39,811 bases of DNA from Streptomyces sp. G44. GTDB lineage: Bacteria > Actinomycetota > Actinomycetes > Streptomycetales > Streptomycetaceae. Location of the stretch: positions 1 to 39,811 of the forward strand of contig NZ_JAFEXF010000053.1 of assembly GCF_016905445.1 (NCBI RefSeq). The letters run 5' to 3'. The notes under the pieces are model-generated. The model made no database searches, was not told where the DNA came from, and saw only the letters and a list, made by a program, of their open reading frames with translations. This document shows positions 7,822 through 15,293 of the stretch, piece by piece. A program made the translations under genes and the position numbers. The number at the start of each line of letters is the position of its first letter. The stretch's first letter is position 1.

Positions 7822-8310
7822 TCAGGTTCGGCCTTCTTTTTCCTGGGCTGTTTTCAAGGGGGGTGAGGGGTGGGACCAGTCTGCTCTCACTGCCGTGAAG
7901 CCCGCGCGTACCGCCTCGTCACAGACCAGGTCGTCGTCGTCCACCAGCATGCGGATCTCCCGCTTGCGGGCCAGCGTGCGCAGGATCTCCAGCTTCGTGC
8001 GGCGCGCGGGCCGGCGGTCGTCGTTGCGGCGCATCCAGAGGCGGCCGGTCGGGAGGCCCTGGCGGGCGAGCCACTCCTCCGTGTCCTTGCGGCAGCGCTC
8101 GGGGCGTCCCGTCAGGTACACGACCTCGCACTCCCGCGCGCTGCGCCGCGCCAGGTCGACGCCCTGCGCCAGCGGCGGGTCGTGGGGCGCCGCGGCGAAG
8201 AACGCGTCCCAGTCACGGGGGCTGCGCTCCAGGTACCGCTGCCGGTGCGTGGTGTCCGCGAGGGTGCCGTCCAGGTCGAACACGGCCAGGGGCCTGCTGT
8301 CGTGGGTCAC
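7822..8310 (-). CDS. HAD-superfamily phosphatase, polynucleotide kinase 3'-phosphatase-like
   Basis: 162 aa from a GTG start. HAD enzymes remove phosphate through an aspartyl-phosphate intermediate. All four HAD motifs are visible: FDLDGTLAD with Asp12 as nucleophile and Asp14 as acid/base, YLTGR (Thr67), Lys106 in RTKLEIL, and the acidic DDDD at 124-127. The small alpha-helical cap and overall size resemble the phosphatase half of bacterial T4 Pnkp-like proteins and other short HAD members. The physiological substrate is not predictable. It is divergent from the oxidoreductase gene at 8382, with 71 bases between the starts; no good Shine-Dalgarno is visible, so the start is less certain. Confidence 0.85.
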   Translation of the reverse strand: MTHDSRPLAVFDLDGTLADTTHRQRYLERSPRDWDAFFAAAPHDPPLAQGVDLARRSARECEVVYLTGRPERCRKDTEEWLARQGLPTGRLWMRRNDDRRPARRTKLEILRTLARKREIRMLVDDDDLVCDEAVRAGFTAVRADWSHPSPPLKTAQEKEGRT

Positions 8311-8381
8311 GTCATCAGCGTAATCAGGACGGCTGACAGCGCCTGCGGGAATCCTGGCGGCTCGCCGGTGTTGGACTCTGC

Positions 8382-9389
8382 GTGAGTTCAGTCATCGCGG
8401 CAACCCGGTTCTCCGTCCTCGACCGCTCGCGCACCCGGGAGGGGCACGACGGTCCGGCCGCCCTGCGCGACACCGTGCGCCTGGCCCAGGAGGTGGAGGC
8501 TCTCGGGTACCACAGGTTCTGGGTCTCGGAGCATCACGGGGTGCCGGGCGTCGCGGGCTCGGCGCCCACCGTCCTCGCCGCGGCCGTCGCGGCGGCCACC
8601 CGCACCGTCCGGGTCGGCACGGGCGGCGTGATGCTGCCCAACCACCGGTCGCTGGTGGTGGCCGAGCAGTTCGGGGTGCTGGAGTCGCTGTTCCCGGGGC
8701 GGATCGACATGGGGCTCGGCCGTTCCGTCGGGTTCACGGACGGGGTGCGCAAGGCGCTGGGGCGCGACAAGCACGACGCGGAGGACTTCGCCGCTCAGCT
8801 GGACGAGCTGCTGGGCTGGTTCCGCGGCACGTCGGACACCGGCGTGCGCGCGCGTCCGGCGGAGGGGCTCGCCGTGCCGCCGTACGTCCTCGCGGTCGGG
8901 GAGGGCGCGACGATCGCGGCACGGGCGGGGCTTCCGCTGGTCATCGGGGACATCAAGGGCCGCGAGAAGATGCTGCGCGGCATCGACGCCTACCGCGGCG
9001 CGTTCCGGCCCTCGCCCTGGCTGGCGGAGCCGTACGTCATGATCGCGGGCACGGTCGCCGTCGCCGGGAGCGAGGAGGAGGCCCGCCGGCTGCTGATCCC
9101 GGAGGCCTGGTCGATGGCGTACTCGCGCACGCACGGCACGTTCCCGCCGCTCCCGCCGGCCGAGCGCGTGGAGGCGCGGGCGATGACGGAGAAGGAACGC
9201 GGCTTCTACGAGTCGGGGCTGAGCGGCCAGCTGCACGGCACGCAGGAGCAGGTCGCCGACGAACTGGAGCGGGTGATCAAGGAGAGCGGTGCGCAGGAGG
9301 TGCTGGTGACGACCAGCACGTACGACCGCGCGGGCCTCCTCGACTCCTTCCGGCGCCTGGCCCGGGTGGCGGGGCTGACGGCGGCCTGA
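8382..9389 (+). CDS. LLM-class flavin-dependent oxidoreductase (luciferase-like monooxygenase)
   Basis: 335 aa from a GTG start. It is a single-domain TIM-barrel bacterial-luciferase-like enzyme of the MsnO8-like group, expected to use reduced FMN. Seen: the starting strand FSVLDRSRTREG, AQEVEALGYHRFWVSEHHG with the typical EHH, TRTVRVGTGGVMLPNH, EQFGVLESLFPGRIDMGLGR, and GTQEQVADELERVIKESGAQEVLVTT near the C-terminus. Substrate unknown. It stands alone between a divergent HAD gene and the convergent ABC exporter operon, from which a hairpin separates it. No strong Shine-Dalgarno is seen before the GTG, so it may be leaderless or start nearby. Confidence 0.9.
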   Translation: MSSVIAATRFSVLDRSRTREGHDGPAALRDTVRLAQEVEALGYHRFWVSEHHGVPGVAGSAPTVLAAAVAAATRTVRVGTGGVMLPNHRSLVVAEQFGVLESLFPGRIDMGLGRSVGFTDGVRKALGRDKHDAEDFAAQLDELLGWFRGTSDTGVRARPAEGLAVPPYVLAVGEGATIAARAGLPLVIGDIKGREKMLRGIDAYRGAFRPSPWLAEPYVMIAGTVAVAGSEEEARRLLIPEAWSMAYSRTHGTFPPLPPAERVEARAMTEKERGFYESGLSGQLHGTQEQVADELERVIKESGAQEVLVTTSTYDRAGLLDSFRRLARVAGLTAA

Positions 9390-9441
9390 GCCCCCGCCCG
9401 CGCCGCGGCCGGGGGCGGCCCAAGGCCGGCGCGGACGGGGA

Positions 9442-9486
9442 GCGGTGCCCCCGTGGCACGGGGGACGGTCCCAGCGGGGGCACCGC
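9442..9486. terminator. Bidirectional hairpin between the oxidoreductase and exporter permease genes
   Basis: A 12-bp perfect inverted repeat (9442-9453 with 9475-9486) lies between convergent stops at 9389 and 9520. An alternative inner hairpin, CCCCCGTG/CACGGGGG (9448-9464), shares one arm. No U tract. Position and stem strength suggest termination for both strands. Confidence 0.7.
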
Positions 9487-9519
9487 GGTCCCGGGCGGCG
9501 GCCTCGGGCGCCGCCGGTC

Positions 9520-10776
9520 TCAGGTGGTGGCCAGCGCTTCCGTCGGGGGCAGGCGCGCCGCTCGTACGGCCGGATAGAACCCGGCGAGGCCGCCGATGAC
9601 GAGGGTGGCGCCCACCCCGCCCGCCATCGCCCAGACCGGGACGACGGAAGGCCAGCCCTGGTAGGAGGCGTACCCGCCGGTGACCGCGATGCCGAGCAGG
9701 ACCCCGCCCAGGCCGCCGAGGGCGGAGAGCAGCAGGGCCTCGGCGAGGAACTGGGTGCGGATCTGGCCGCGGGTCGCGCCCTGGGAGCGGCGCAGGCCGA
9801 TCTCGGAGCGGCGTTCGAGGACGGAGATGACCATCGTGTTCGCCACGCCGACGCCGCCCACGAGCAGGGCCACGCCGCCGAGGCCGAGGAGCAGGCCGCT
9901 CAGCGCGTCGTCGGTGGCTTCCTTGGCGGCCAGCGCGTCGGAGGGCCGGGAGACGGTGGTCTCGGTGGGGGACTCCGGGTTGGCGGTGGCGCCGAGGACG
10001 CTCTGCACGTCGTCCACGGCCGATTCCCCGGCCCGGGTGTAGATGGTGGTCGGGTAGCCGTCGAAGCCGAGCTCCTCCTTGGCGGCGGACCAGCCGACCA
10101 GGACCGAGGAGTCCAGCGCCGGCACGAGTTCGTTGGCGGCGAGGAGGCCGACGACGGTGTACCAGCGTCCGTCGAGCCACACCCTCACGTCCGGTCCCGC
10201 CTGGTGCACCCCGAGCTGTTCGGCGGCCTTGGGTCCGAGGACGGCGGCCGGGTAACGGCTGTTGGCGGCGTTCAGCCAGCGGCCGTCGACGATCTCGGCG
10301 CCCACGGACCCCGGCAGGTCGGTCCGGGCCGCGGCGACGGTGAGGCCGCCGGTCTCCTGCTCGGGGGTGTGGTCGTTGCGGTACACCTTCGCGCTGGTCC
10401 TGCCGATGGCGGAGACCGATTCGACGTTCTCCATGTCGCGGATCATCTCGACCGACTCGGCGGGCAGATGGGCCGCGTCGCCCGTGAAGGACTGGCCGGG
10501 TGTGACGGTCAGGAGGTTGGTGCCGAGGGCCTGGAGGCGGCGGTCGAGGTCCTCGGTGGAGGAAGTGGAGATGCCGACCACGCCGACCATGGCGGCGATG
10601 CCGATGGCGATGCCGAGCGCCGAGAGGAAGACCCGCATCGGACGCGAACGCAGTCCGGAGCCGCCGACGCGCAGGACGTCGGCCGGGTTCATCCGGGCGG
10701 GCTTCGGGCGGCGCGGCGGCCCGGGGCTCACGGCGCGCTCCGGTTCCAGTACGCCGGCCGCGTCGGGCGCGCTCAT
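9520..10776 (-). CDS. ABC transporter permease, MacB/FtsX type
   Basis: 418 aa. One transmembrane segment lies near the N-terminus (RVFLSALGIAIGIAAMVGVV, about 48-67). A large extracytoplasmic MacB-like domain follows (about 75-290), then three C-terminal segments (about 295-415, e.g. LLLGLGGVALLVGGVGVANT), the standard FtsX layout. SVLERRSEIGLRRSQGATRGQI before the third segment is the cytoplasmic loop that contacts the ATPase. MacB-type systems are mechanotransmitters that push or release substrates outside the membrane rather than carrying them through a pore. Its ATG overlaps the ATPase stop (ATGA). It is last in a four-gene operon, with a hairpin after it. Confidence 0.92.
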   Translation of the reverse strand: MSAPDAAGVLEPERAVSPGPPRRPKPARMNPADVLRVGGSGLRSRPMRVFLSALGIAIGIAAMVGVVGISTSSTEDLDRRLQALGTNLLTVTPGQSFTGDAAHLPAESVEMIRDMENVESVSAIGRTSAKVYRNDHTPEQETGGLTVAAARTDLPGSVGAEIVDGRWLNAANSRYPAAVLGPKAAEQLGVHQAGPDVRVWLDGRWYTVVGLLAANELVPALDSSVLVGWSAAKEELGFDGYPTTIYTRAGESAVDDVQSVLGATANPESPTETTVSRPSDALAAKEATDDALSGLLLGLGGVALLVGGVGVANTMVISVLERRSEIGLRRSQGATRGQIRTQFLAEALLLSALGGLGGVLLGIAVTGGYASYQGWPSVVPVWAMAGGVGATLVIGGLAGFYPAVRAARLPPTEALATT

Positions 10777-11570
10777 CGCACGGCCTCCTCGCGCGCGGCG
10801 GGCTTGTCCGGCACGGCGGCCCCGTCCGGCGCGGCGGCCGTACCGGGCAGGAGGGAACGGGACGGTGCGGGGGCGCCGGAGTCGTGTTCGACGCGGCCGT
10901 CCTTGACCCGCACCTCGCGGGGCAGCGTCGCGGCGATGTCCCGGTCGTGGGTGATGACGACCACCGTCGTCCCGGCCTCGTGCAGCTCGTGCAGCAGTTC
11001 GATGACGACCGCGCCGGACCGTGAGTCGAGCGCCCCGGTGGGCTCGTCGGCGAGGAGCAGCGGAGGATCGCCCAGCACGGCCCTCGCGATGGCCACGCGC
11101 TGCTTCTCGCCGCCGGAGAGCTGGTGCGGCTGGTGGTGGAGGCGGTGGCCGAGGCCGACGCGGCGCAGCGCCCGCTCGGCGAGGCGGCGGCGTTCGCCGC
11201 GCGGCCTGCCGCTGTAGAGCAGCCCGTCCGCGACGCTGTCCAGGGCGGGCACTCCGGCCGACAGGTGGAACTGCTGGAAGACGAAGCCGATGGTGCCGGC
11301 CCGCAGCGCGGAGAGTTCGCGGTCGCTCAGGTCGGCCACGTCGTGCCCGTCGATGCGCACCGTGCCGGCCGACGGGCGGTCCAGGGTTCCCATGATGTTG
11401 AGCATCGTGGACTTGCCGGACCCCGAGGGACCGACGATGGCGAGGAGTTCACCGCGCCCGATGACCAGGTCCGCGTCGCGCAGGGCGACCACGTCGCCGT
11501 ACGTCTTGGTCACCCCGGCCAGTTCGGCCACCGGGCGGGTCGCAGGCGCCTGTGGGATGTGCGCGGTCAC
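10773..11570 (-). CDS. ABC transporter ATP-binding protein, MacB/LolD type
   Basis: 265 aa from a GTG start. Walker A GPSGSGKST (47-55), Q-loop FVFQQF (Q99/Q100), signature LSGGEKQR (151-158), Walker B LLLADE (171-176) and switch His208 are all intact, so it should hydrolyse ATP. TGALDSRSG and the FQQFHL segment are typical of the LolD/MacB exporter branch. The C-terminal 40 residues are an Ala/Pro-rich tail without recognised function. The start overlaps the adaptor stop (GTGA) and the stop overlaps the permease ATG, so the proteins are surely made together. Confidence 0.95.
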   Translation of the reverse strand: MTAHIPQAPATRPVAELAGVTKTYGDVVALRDADLVIGRGELLAIVGPSGSGKSTMLNIMGTLDRPSAGTVRIDGHDVADLSDRELSALRAGTIGFVFQQFHLSAGVPALDSVADGLLYSGRPRGERRRLAERALRRVGLGHRLHHQPHQLSGGEKQRVAIARAVLGDPPLLLADEPTGALDSRSGAVVIELLHELHEAGTTVVVITHDRDIAATLPREVRVKDGRVEHDSGAPAPSRSLLPGTAAAPDGAAVPDKPAAREEAVR

Positions 11571-13003
11571 TTGGGGACCCCCACGACGGTGCCTTCCTTG
11601 ATGCCGGAGCCGGAGACCTCGACCCTGCCGTCGGCGAACATGCCGAGCTCGACCGGGCGGTACTCGGTGCTGTCGCCCGTGACGACCTCCAGGGCGTAGC
11701 CGCCGCCCTTCCGTGCCACCAGGGCGCTGATGGGCACCACGAGGACGTCCTTGCGGGTCTCGGCCTTCAGGGTGACCTCGACGGCGGCGGCCTGGTAGCG
11801 GCCGAGTCCCTTCTGGTCCTTCACCGTCAGTTCCACGGGCAGCGTGGGGTCCTGGTTGCCGCCCGACCCGCCGGACCCGGAGTCCGACTCTCCGGAACCG
11901 CTCGCGGAGCCGTCGCCCTGGGAGGTCGACGGCGTGCCGATGTCCGTCACCTCGCCCTGGACGGTGTTGCCGTCCGGGAGCTCGATCGTGGCCTTGGTGC
12001 CGTCGTCGACCAGGTCCTCGAACTGCACGTCGAGATCGACGCCGACGATGCGCTCGGTGCCGGTCCAGGACAGCAGGCTGCCGCTGAGGGAGGCACCGGG
12101 AGCGGCCTTGACGTCCGCGACGCGCCGGGCGCCGGAGGCCACCAGGGCGTCACCGCGCTCGACCGTGCCGGTCTCCTGCCGGTTCAGGTCGTCCTGCCAG
12201 TCCTTCACCGCCTCCGCCGTGCTGTAGTTGTAGGTGTCGTCGACCACGAAGCCGGTGTGTCCGAGGGCGCGGAGGTTCTTCTCCAGCATTTCCACGTCGG
12301 CGCCCTCGGTGCCCGGCCGCAAGGTGCGGTAGAGCGGGAACGAGCCGTACAGGAGCGGGACCTTCCGCTGGTCGACGCGGTAGACGGTGTCGCCGCGCTC
12401 GACGACCTTGCCCTCCTCCGGGAGCCAGGTGACGATGCCGTCGCCCCCGGCGCCGCCGTCGCCTCCCGAGCCGCCGCCCTGCCCGGAGCGGTCGGTTCCG
12501 GTGCCCGCCGACGAGGTGGCCGACGAGGCGGGGGCCTGCACGGTCTGTGCGTCGCCGTAGCCGAGGTTGCCGTCCACGGTCTCGGAGTCGACCAGCGTGG
12601 TCCGCTCCACCTCGGCCGTCGCGGGGGGACCGGAGGGGGCCGCGCTTCCGGAGCCGTTGCCGTCGCCGCCGAGGGTCCCGGTGGCGGTGAGGCCCGCCGC
12701 CGCGGCCACGGCTACCGCGGCGGCCACGATCAGCGAGGTGCGCAGCGGACGCCGCCCGCGGGTTCCGGCCGGCGGCTCCCCGTCCTCGGTGTACGCGGCC
12801 GGTTTCTCCCCGGTGGCGGGCTCGGGGAGGGGCTCGGCCGCGCGTTCCGGCCGGGAGCCGGGCGCGGGCTCCGGGAGGTTGTCGCCCGCCGTGCCGGGAA
12901 GTGTCCCGGCCGTTCTCATGGCCGCCCGGCCGGACGCGCGGCGCTGCAAGGCCCCGGAGGGCTCACTCCGCACGGCCGACTCGTCGGTCTCGTCCGGGGT
13001 CAC
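11567..13003 (-). CDS. HlyD/MacA-like adaptor with peptidoglycan-binding domain
   Basis: 478 aa from the GTG at 13003, chosen because it overlaps the lipoprotein stop as GTGA; the frame stays open upstream but only shadows that gene. Layout: a Pro/Glu-rich cytoplasmic tail (1-85), one membrane segment (about 89-110), a Gly/Ser-rich stretch, a PG_binding_1-like helical domain (about 227-275, TLRPGTEGADVEMLEKNLRA), then adaptor beta-rich domains with a Ser/Gly linker near 355-385 and a C-terminal membrane-proximal domain. In Gram-positive exporters such proteins partner a MacB-like permease outside the membrane; the PG-binding domain may tether the complex to the wall. It is second of the four-gene operon. 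Confidence 0.88.
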   Translation of the reverse strand: MTPDETDESAVRSEPSGALQRRASGRAAMRTAGTLPGTAGDNLPEPAPGSRPERAAEPLPEPATGEKPAAYTEDGEPPAGTRGRRPLRTSLIVAAAVAVAAAAGLTATGTLGGDGNGSGSAAPSGPPATAEVERTTLVDSETVDGNLGYGDAQTVQAPASSATSSAGTGTDRSGQGGGSGGDGGAGGDGIVTWLPEEGKVVERGDTVYRVDQRKVPLLYGSFPLYRTLRPGTEGADVEMLEKNLRALGHTGFVVDDTYNYSTAEAVKDWQDDLNRQETGTVERGDALVASGARRVADVKAAPGASLSGSLLSWTGTERIVGVDLDVQFEDLVDDGTKATIELPDGNTVQGEVTDIGTPSTSQGDGSASGSGESDSGSGGSGGNQDPTLPVELTVKDQKGLGRYQAAAVEVTLKAETRKDVLVVPISALVARKGGGYALEVVTGDSTEYRPVELGMFADGRVEVSGSGIKEGTVVGVPK

Positions 13004-13641
13004 TGCCCACCTCCGGCGGGCCCGAAGGAGACGCCGCCGCCCGGGAACTTGCTCTGACAGGTCTCCATGGCCTTGCTGAACTTGGGATCCTGCGGATTGA
13101 CGCCCGCGCCGATGAGGTCGATGTTCATGGTCATGCCGTTGATCTCGGGGTCGGGGAACTTCGGTACGCCGTTCTCGCGCAGGCACTTCGCCCAGGCCGT
13201 GACCTTGCCCGAGTCGAGAGCGCCGCCGCCTCCGCCACCGCCCCCTCCCCCGCCGCCTCCTCCGAGGCCCTGGGGCGCCTTGTCCTTGCAGGCTTCCTCA
13301 GCCTTCTTGAACGACGCGGAGTTCGGGTCGGTGCCGCCGTCGGGGGTCAGTTTGACGCCGCCGGTGCCCTGCTGCGGATCCGGGAAGTCGGGCACGCCGT
13401 TGCCGCGCATGCACTCCGAGTAGGCCAGCGCCCGGTCGTAGGCGCTCGTCGGCGACGGGTCCTTCTCCGACGAGGCGGCGGAGGAGTCCCCGGAGCAGCC
13501 CGTCAGGGCGGCGCCCGTGACGAGGACGGAGGCGGCCAGGAGGGCGGGGCCGACGAGTCGCTTGGAGGCGCCTCGCCCGTGCGCTCGGCCCTGCGTGACG
13601 ACTCGCTCGTGCGTGGTGGCTCGCTTGTGTGTGAGGAACAT
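13000..13641 (-). CDS. Putative lipoprotein with duplicated C-x-R-x-NGVPxFPDP motif
   Basis: 213 aa from the ATG at 13641; a GTG at 13671 would add 10 residues and neither start has a strong Shine-Dalgarno. A lipobox ALTGC ends at Cys49, preceded by a hydrophobic stretch, so this is a lipoprotein with a long n-region. The mature part has two related units, ECMRGNGVPDFPDP and KCLRENGVPKFPDP, each followed by a later Cys (EEACKDK, METCQSK), suggesting two disulfide-bonded repeats. Between them is a run of 14 glycines coded by mixed GGN codons. Function is unknown; such proteins recur beside HlyD/ABC exporters in actinobacteria. Its stop overlaps the adaptor start, so it belongs to that operon. 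Confidence 0.8.
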   Translation of the reverse strand: MFLTHKRATTHERVVTQGRAHGRGASKRLVGPALLAASVLVTGAALTGCSGDSSAASSEKDPSPTSAYDRALAYSECMRGNGVPDFPDPQQGTGGVKLTPDGGTDPNSASFKKAEEACKDKAPQGLGGGGGGGGGGGGGGALDSGKVTAWAKCLRENGVPKFPDPEINGMTMNIDLIGAGVNPQDPKFSKAMETCQSKFPGGGVSFGPAGGGQ

Positions 13642-13741
13642 GGACCACACTTCTACGCGGCGGCCGGTCACACCGCGGACACAAAGCCGGGCGTCCGCAC
13701 AGTGGGCTCATGACCAGCGGTTTCGCGGGCGGGCACGCCGC

Positions 13742-13772
13742 ATGGCCACGGGCCGCCGGGGCTCGTGGCCGT
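13742..13772. terminator. Candidate terminator after the ferredoxin gene
   Basis: The arms GGCCACG (13744-13750) and CGTGGCC (13764-13770) form a 7-bp stem, extendable by A-T and G-U pairs, in the 151-base gap between the ferredoxin stop (13793) and the exporter lipoprotein start (13641). It may end or attenuate the NRPS/P450 transcript. The exporter genes lie on the same strand, so read-through is possible. Confidence 0.4.
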
Positions 13773-13792
13773 CACACTCGCGGGGCCGTCGC

Positions 13793-14011
13793 CTATACCT
13801 CCCGCGCGGCCGGTCCGTGCAGGGTGATGGCGCCGGCCGGACACCTCCCGGCGACGCCGCGCACCGCCTGCTCCGCGTCGGCGGCCGGCAGCGGTGTCCT
13901 GAGCAGCACCTTGCCGTCGTCGTCCGACTGGTCGAAGACATCGGGCAGGTGGCTCACACACAGACTGGAACCGGCGCACCGGTCGCGGTCCACCCGGATC
14001 TCCATCCTCAT
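13793..14011 (-). CDS. 3Fe-4S ferredoxin, P450 redox partner
   Basis: 72 aa. Three cluster-ligand cysteines are seen: Cys12 and Cys18 (CAGSSLC) and Cys57 followed by Pro (RCPAGAI). This Cys-X5-Cys...Cys-Pro pattern is that of the 3Fe-4S ferredoxins found beside actinobacterial P450s; a fourth ligand Cys is absent. It should pass electrons from a ferredoxin reductase (none in the window) to the P450s. GGAGGAG lies about 8 bases before the ATG at 14011; an in-frame ATG two codons later is possible. The gene follows the last P450 by 43 bases and ends the biosynthetic gene run. Confidence 0.94.
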   Translation of the reverse strand: MRMEIRVDRDRCAGSSLCVSHLPDVFDQSDDDGKVLLRTPLPAADAEQAVRGVAGRCPAGAITLHGPAAREV

Positions 14012-14054
14012 TCCCTCTCCTCCCCTGTCCCGTATCTCTTGTGCCGGCGCTCTC

Positions 14055-15281
14055 TCACCAGGTCACCGGCAGCCGCTCCACTCCGTAGGCGGTCGACAGG
14101 ACCCTGAACTCCACGTCCTCCGCCGGTATCGCGAGCCGCAGGCCCGGGAAGCGGCGCAGCAACTCCCCGTAGGCGACGCGCAGTTCCATCCGGGCGAGGG
14201 CGGCGCCCAGGCAGTGGTGGATGCCATGGCCGAAGGCGACGTGGGGCACCGGCTCGCGGGTGACGTCGAGCCGGTCGGGCTCGTCGACGAGCGCCGGGTC
14301 ACGGTTGGCCAGCGGGATCGAGCAGACGAGGGTCTCGCCGGCTCTGATCCGCTTGCCGCCGAGCGTCATGTCCTCCAGCGCGGTGCGGGGCGTCGGGGCG
14401 TGCGGCACGGACAGATAGCGCAGCAGTTCCTCGATGCCCCGGTCCAGGGCCGCGGGGTCGTCGCGGAGCAGGGCGAGCTGGCCGGGGTTCTCCAGGAGCG
14501 CCAGCGCTCCGAGGCCGAGCATTCCGGAGATGTTGTCGAGGCCGGCGAGCATCAACAGCACGCAGATGCCCCGGAGTTCCTTGTCGGTGATGTCGTCGCC
14601 GTGGTCGCGTACCAGCATGCCGAGGAAGCTCTCGTCGGGGTCCCTGCGCCTGCGGGCCACCATGGCGGCGAGGTAGCGGGTGAAGGCCGTGCCCGCGGCT
14701 GCCCGCTCCCCTCGCTCCTTACCGGTCGCCAGGTGGGCGTGGCAGCGGCGCAGGAAGTCGTCGCGGTCGTCGCGCGGCACTCCGATCAGTTCGCAGAGCA
14801 CGGGTCCCGGGACGGCGGACGCGAACAGCTCGACGAGGTCGGCCGGTCGCCCGGCGCGTTCCACCGCGTCCAGCCGTTCGGTGACGATGGTCTCGATCCG
14901 CGGCTGGAGCCCGCGCATCCGCCGGAGCGTGAACTCGGGCGTGAGCATCTTCCGCAGCCGGGTGTGCTCGGGCGGGTCGTAGTCCATGAGGAGCCCGATG
15001 CCCTCGTCGGGCCGCCGGGCGGCTCTCCCGCCCGGTGTCGGCCGCGTGCCGGAGCGGTCGGCGGAGAAGCCGAAGCGGCTGGTGGAGAAGCGGACGTGGT
15101 CGCCGAGCACCTGGCGCACCTCGTGGTGGCCGGTGACCAGCCACAGGGGCCGGTCCCGGGCGCCGGGCGCGAGGCTGACCTTGGTGACGGGGCCGTCGGC
15201 CGCCGTCCCGCGCAGTTCGTCGGCCGGGTCGAAGCGCGTACGGCGGGTGTGCAGGGGTACGGGTGTCGGCTCGTGCGGCAT
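14055..15281 (-). CDS. Cytochrome P450 (third in the tandem), Oxy-like
   Basis: 408 aa. The haem-binding loop FGHGIHHCLG has Cys357 as iron ligand; the K-helix EELLR and YDPPEHTRLRKML in the C-helix are typical of bacterial CYP families acting on carrier-bound or peptide substrates. The I-helix reads AGLDNIS, so the acid is kept but the oxygen-activating Thr is replaced by Asn. Asn at this place is, from memory, also found in OxyB of vancomycin biosynthesis. A good Shine-Dalgarno (GGGGAGGGA) precedes the ATG, 12 bases after the previous P450 stop. Given the X domain in NRPS-B, a cross-linking or other PCP-bound peptide oxidation is inferred, not proven. Confidence 0.93.
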   Translation of the reverse strand: MPHEPTPVPLHTRRTRFDPADELRGTAADGPVTKVSLAPGARDRPLWLVTGHHEVRQVLGDHVRFSTSRFGFSADRSGTRPTPGGRAARRPDEGIGLLMDYDPPEHTRLRKMLTPEFTLRRMRGLQPRIETIVTERLDAVERAGRPADLVELFASAVPGPVLCELIGVPRDDRDDFLRRCHAHLATGKERGERAAAGTAFTRYLAAMVARRRRDPDESFLGMLVRDHGDDITDKELRGICVLLMLAGLDNISGMLGLGALALLENPGQLALLRDDPAALDRGIEELLRYLSVPHAPTPRTALEDMTLGGKRIRAGETLVCSIPLANRDPALVDEPDRLDVTREPVPHVAFGHGIHHCLGAALARMELRVAYGELLRRFPGLRLAIPAEDVEFRVLSTAYGVERLPVTW

Positions 15282-15293
15282 GCCGTCCCTCCC

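Noticed and set aside
9445..11217. Plus-strand open frame opposite the ABC permease/ATPase
   Set aside because: Shadow of intact transporter genes with all expected motifs on the minus strand.
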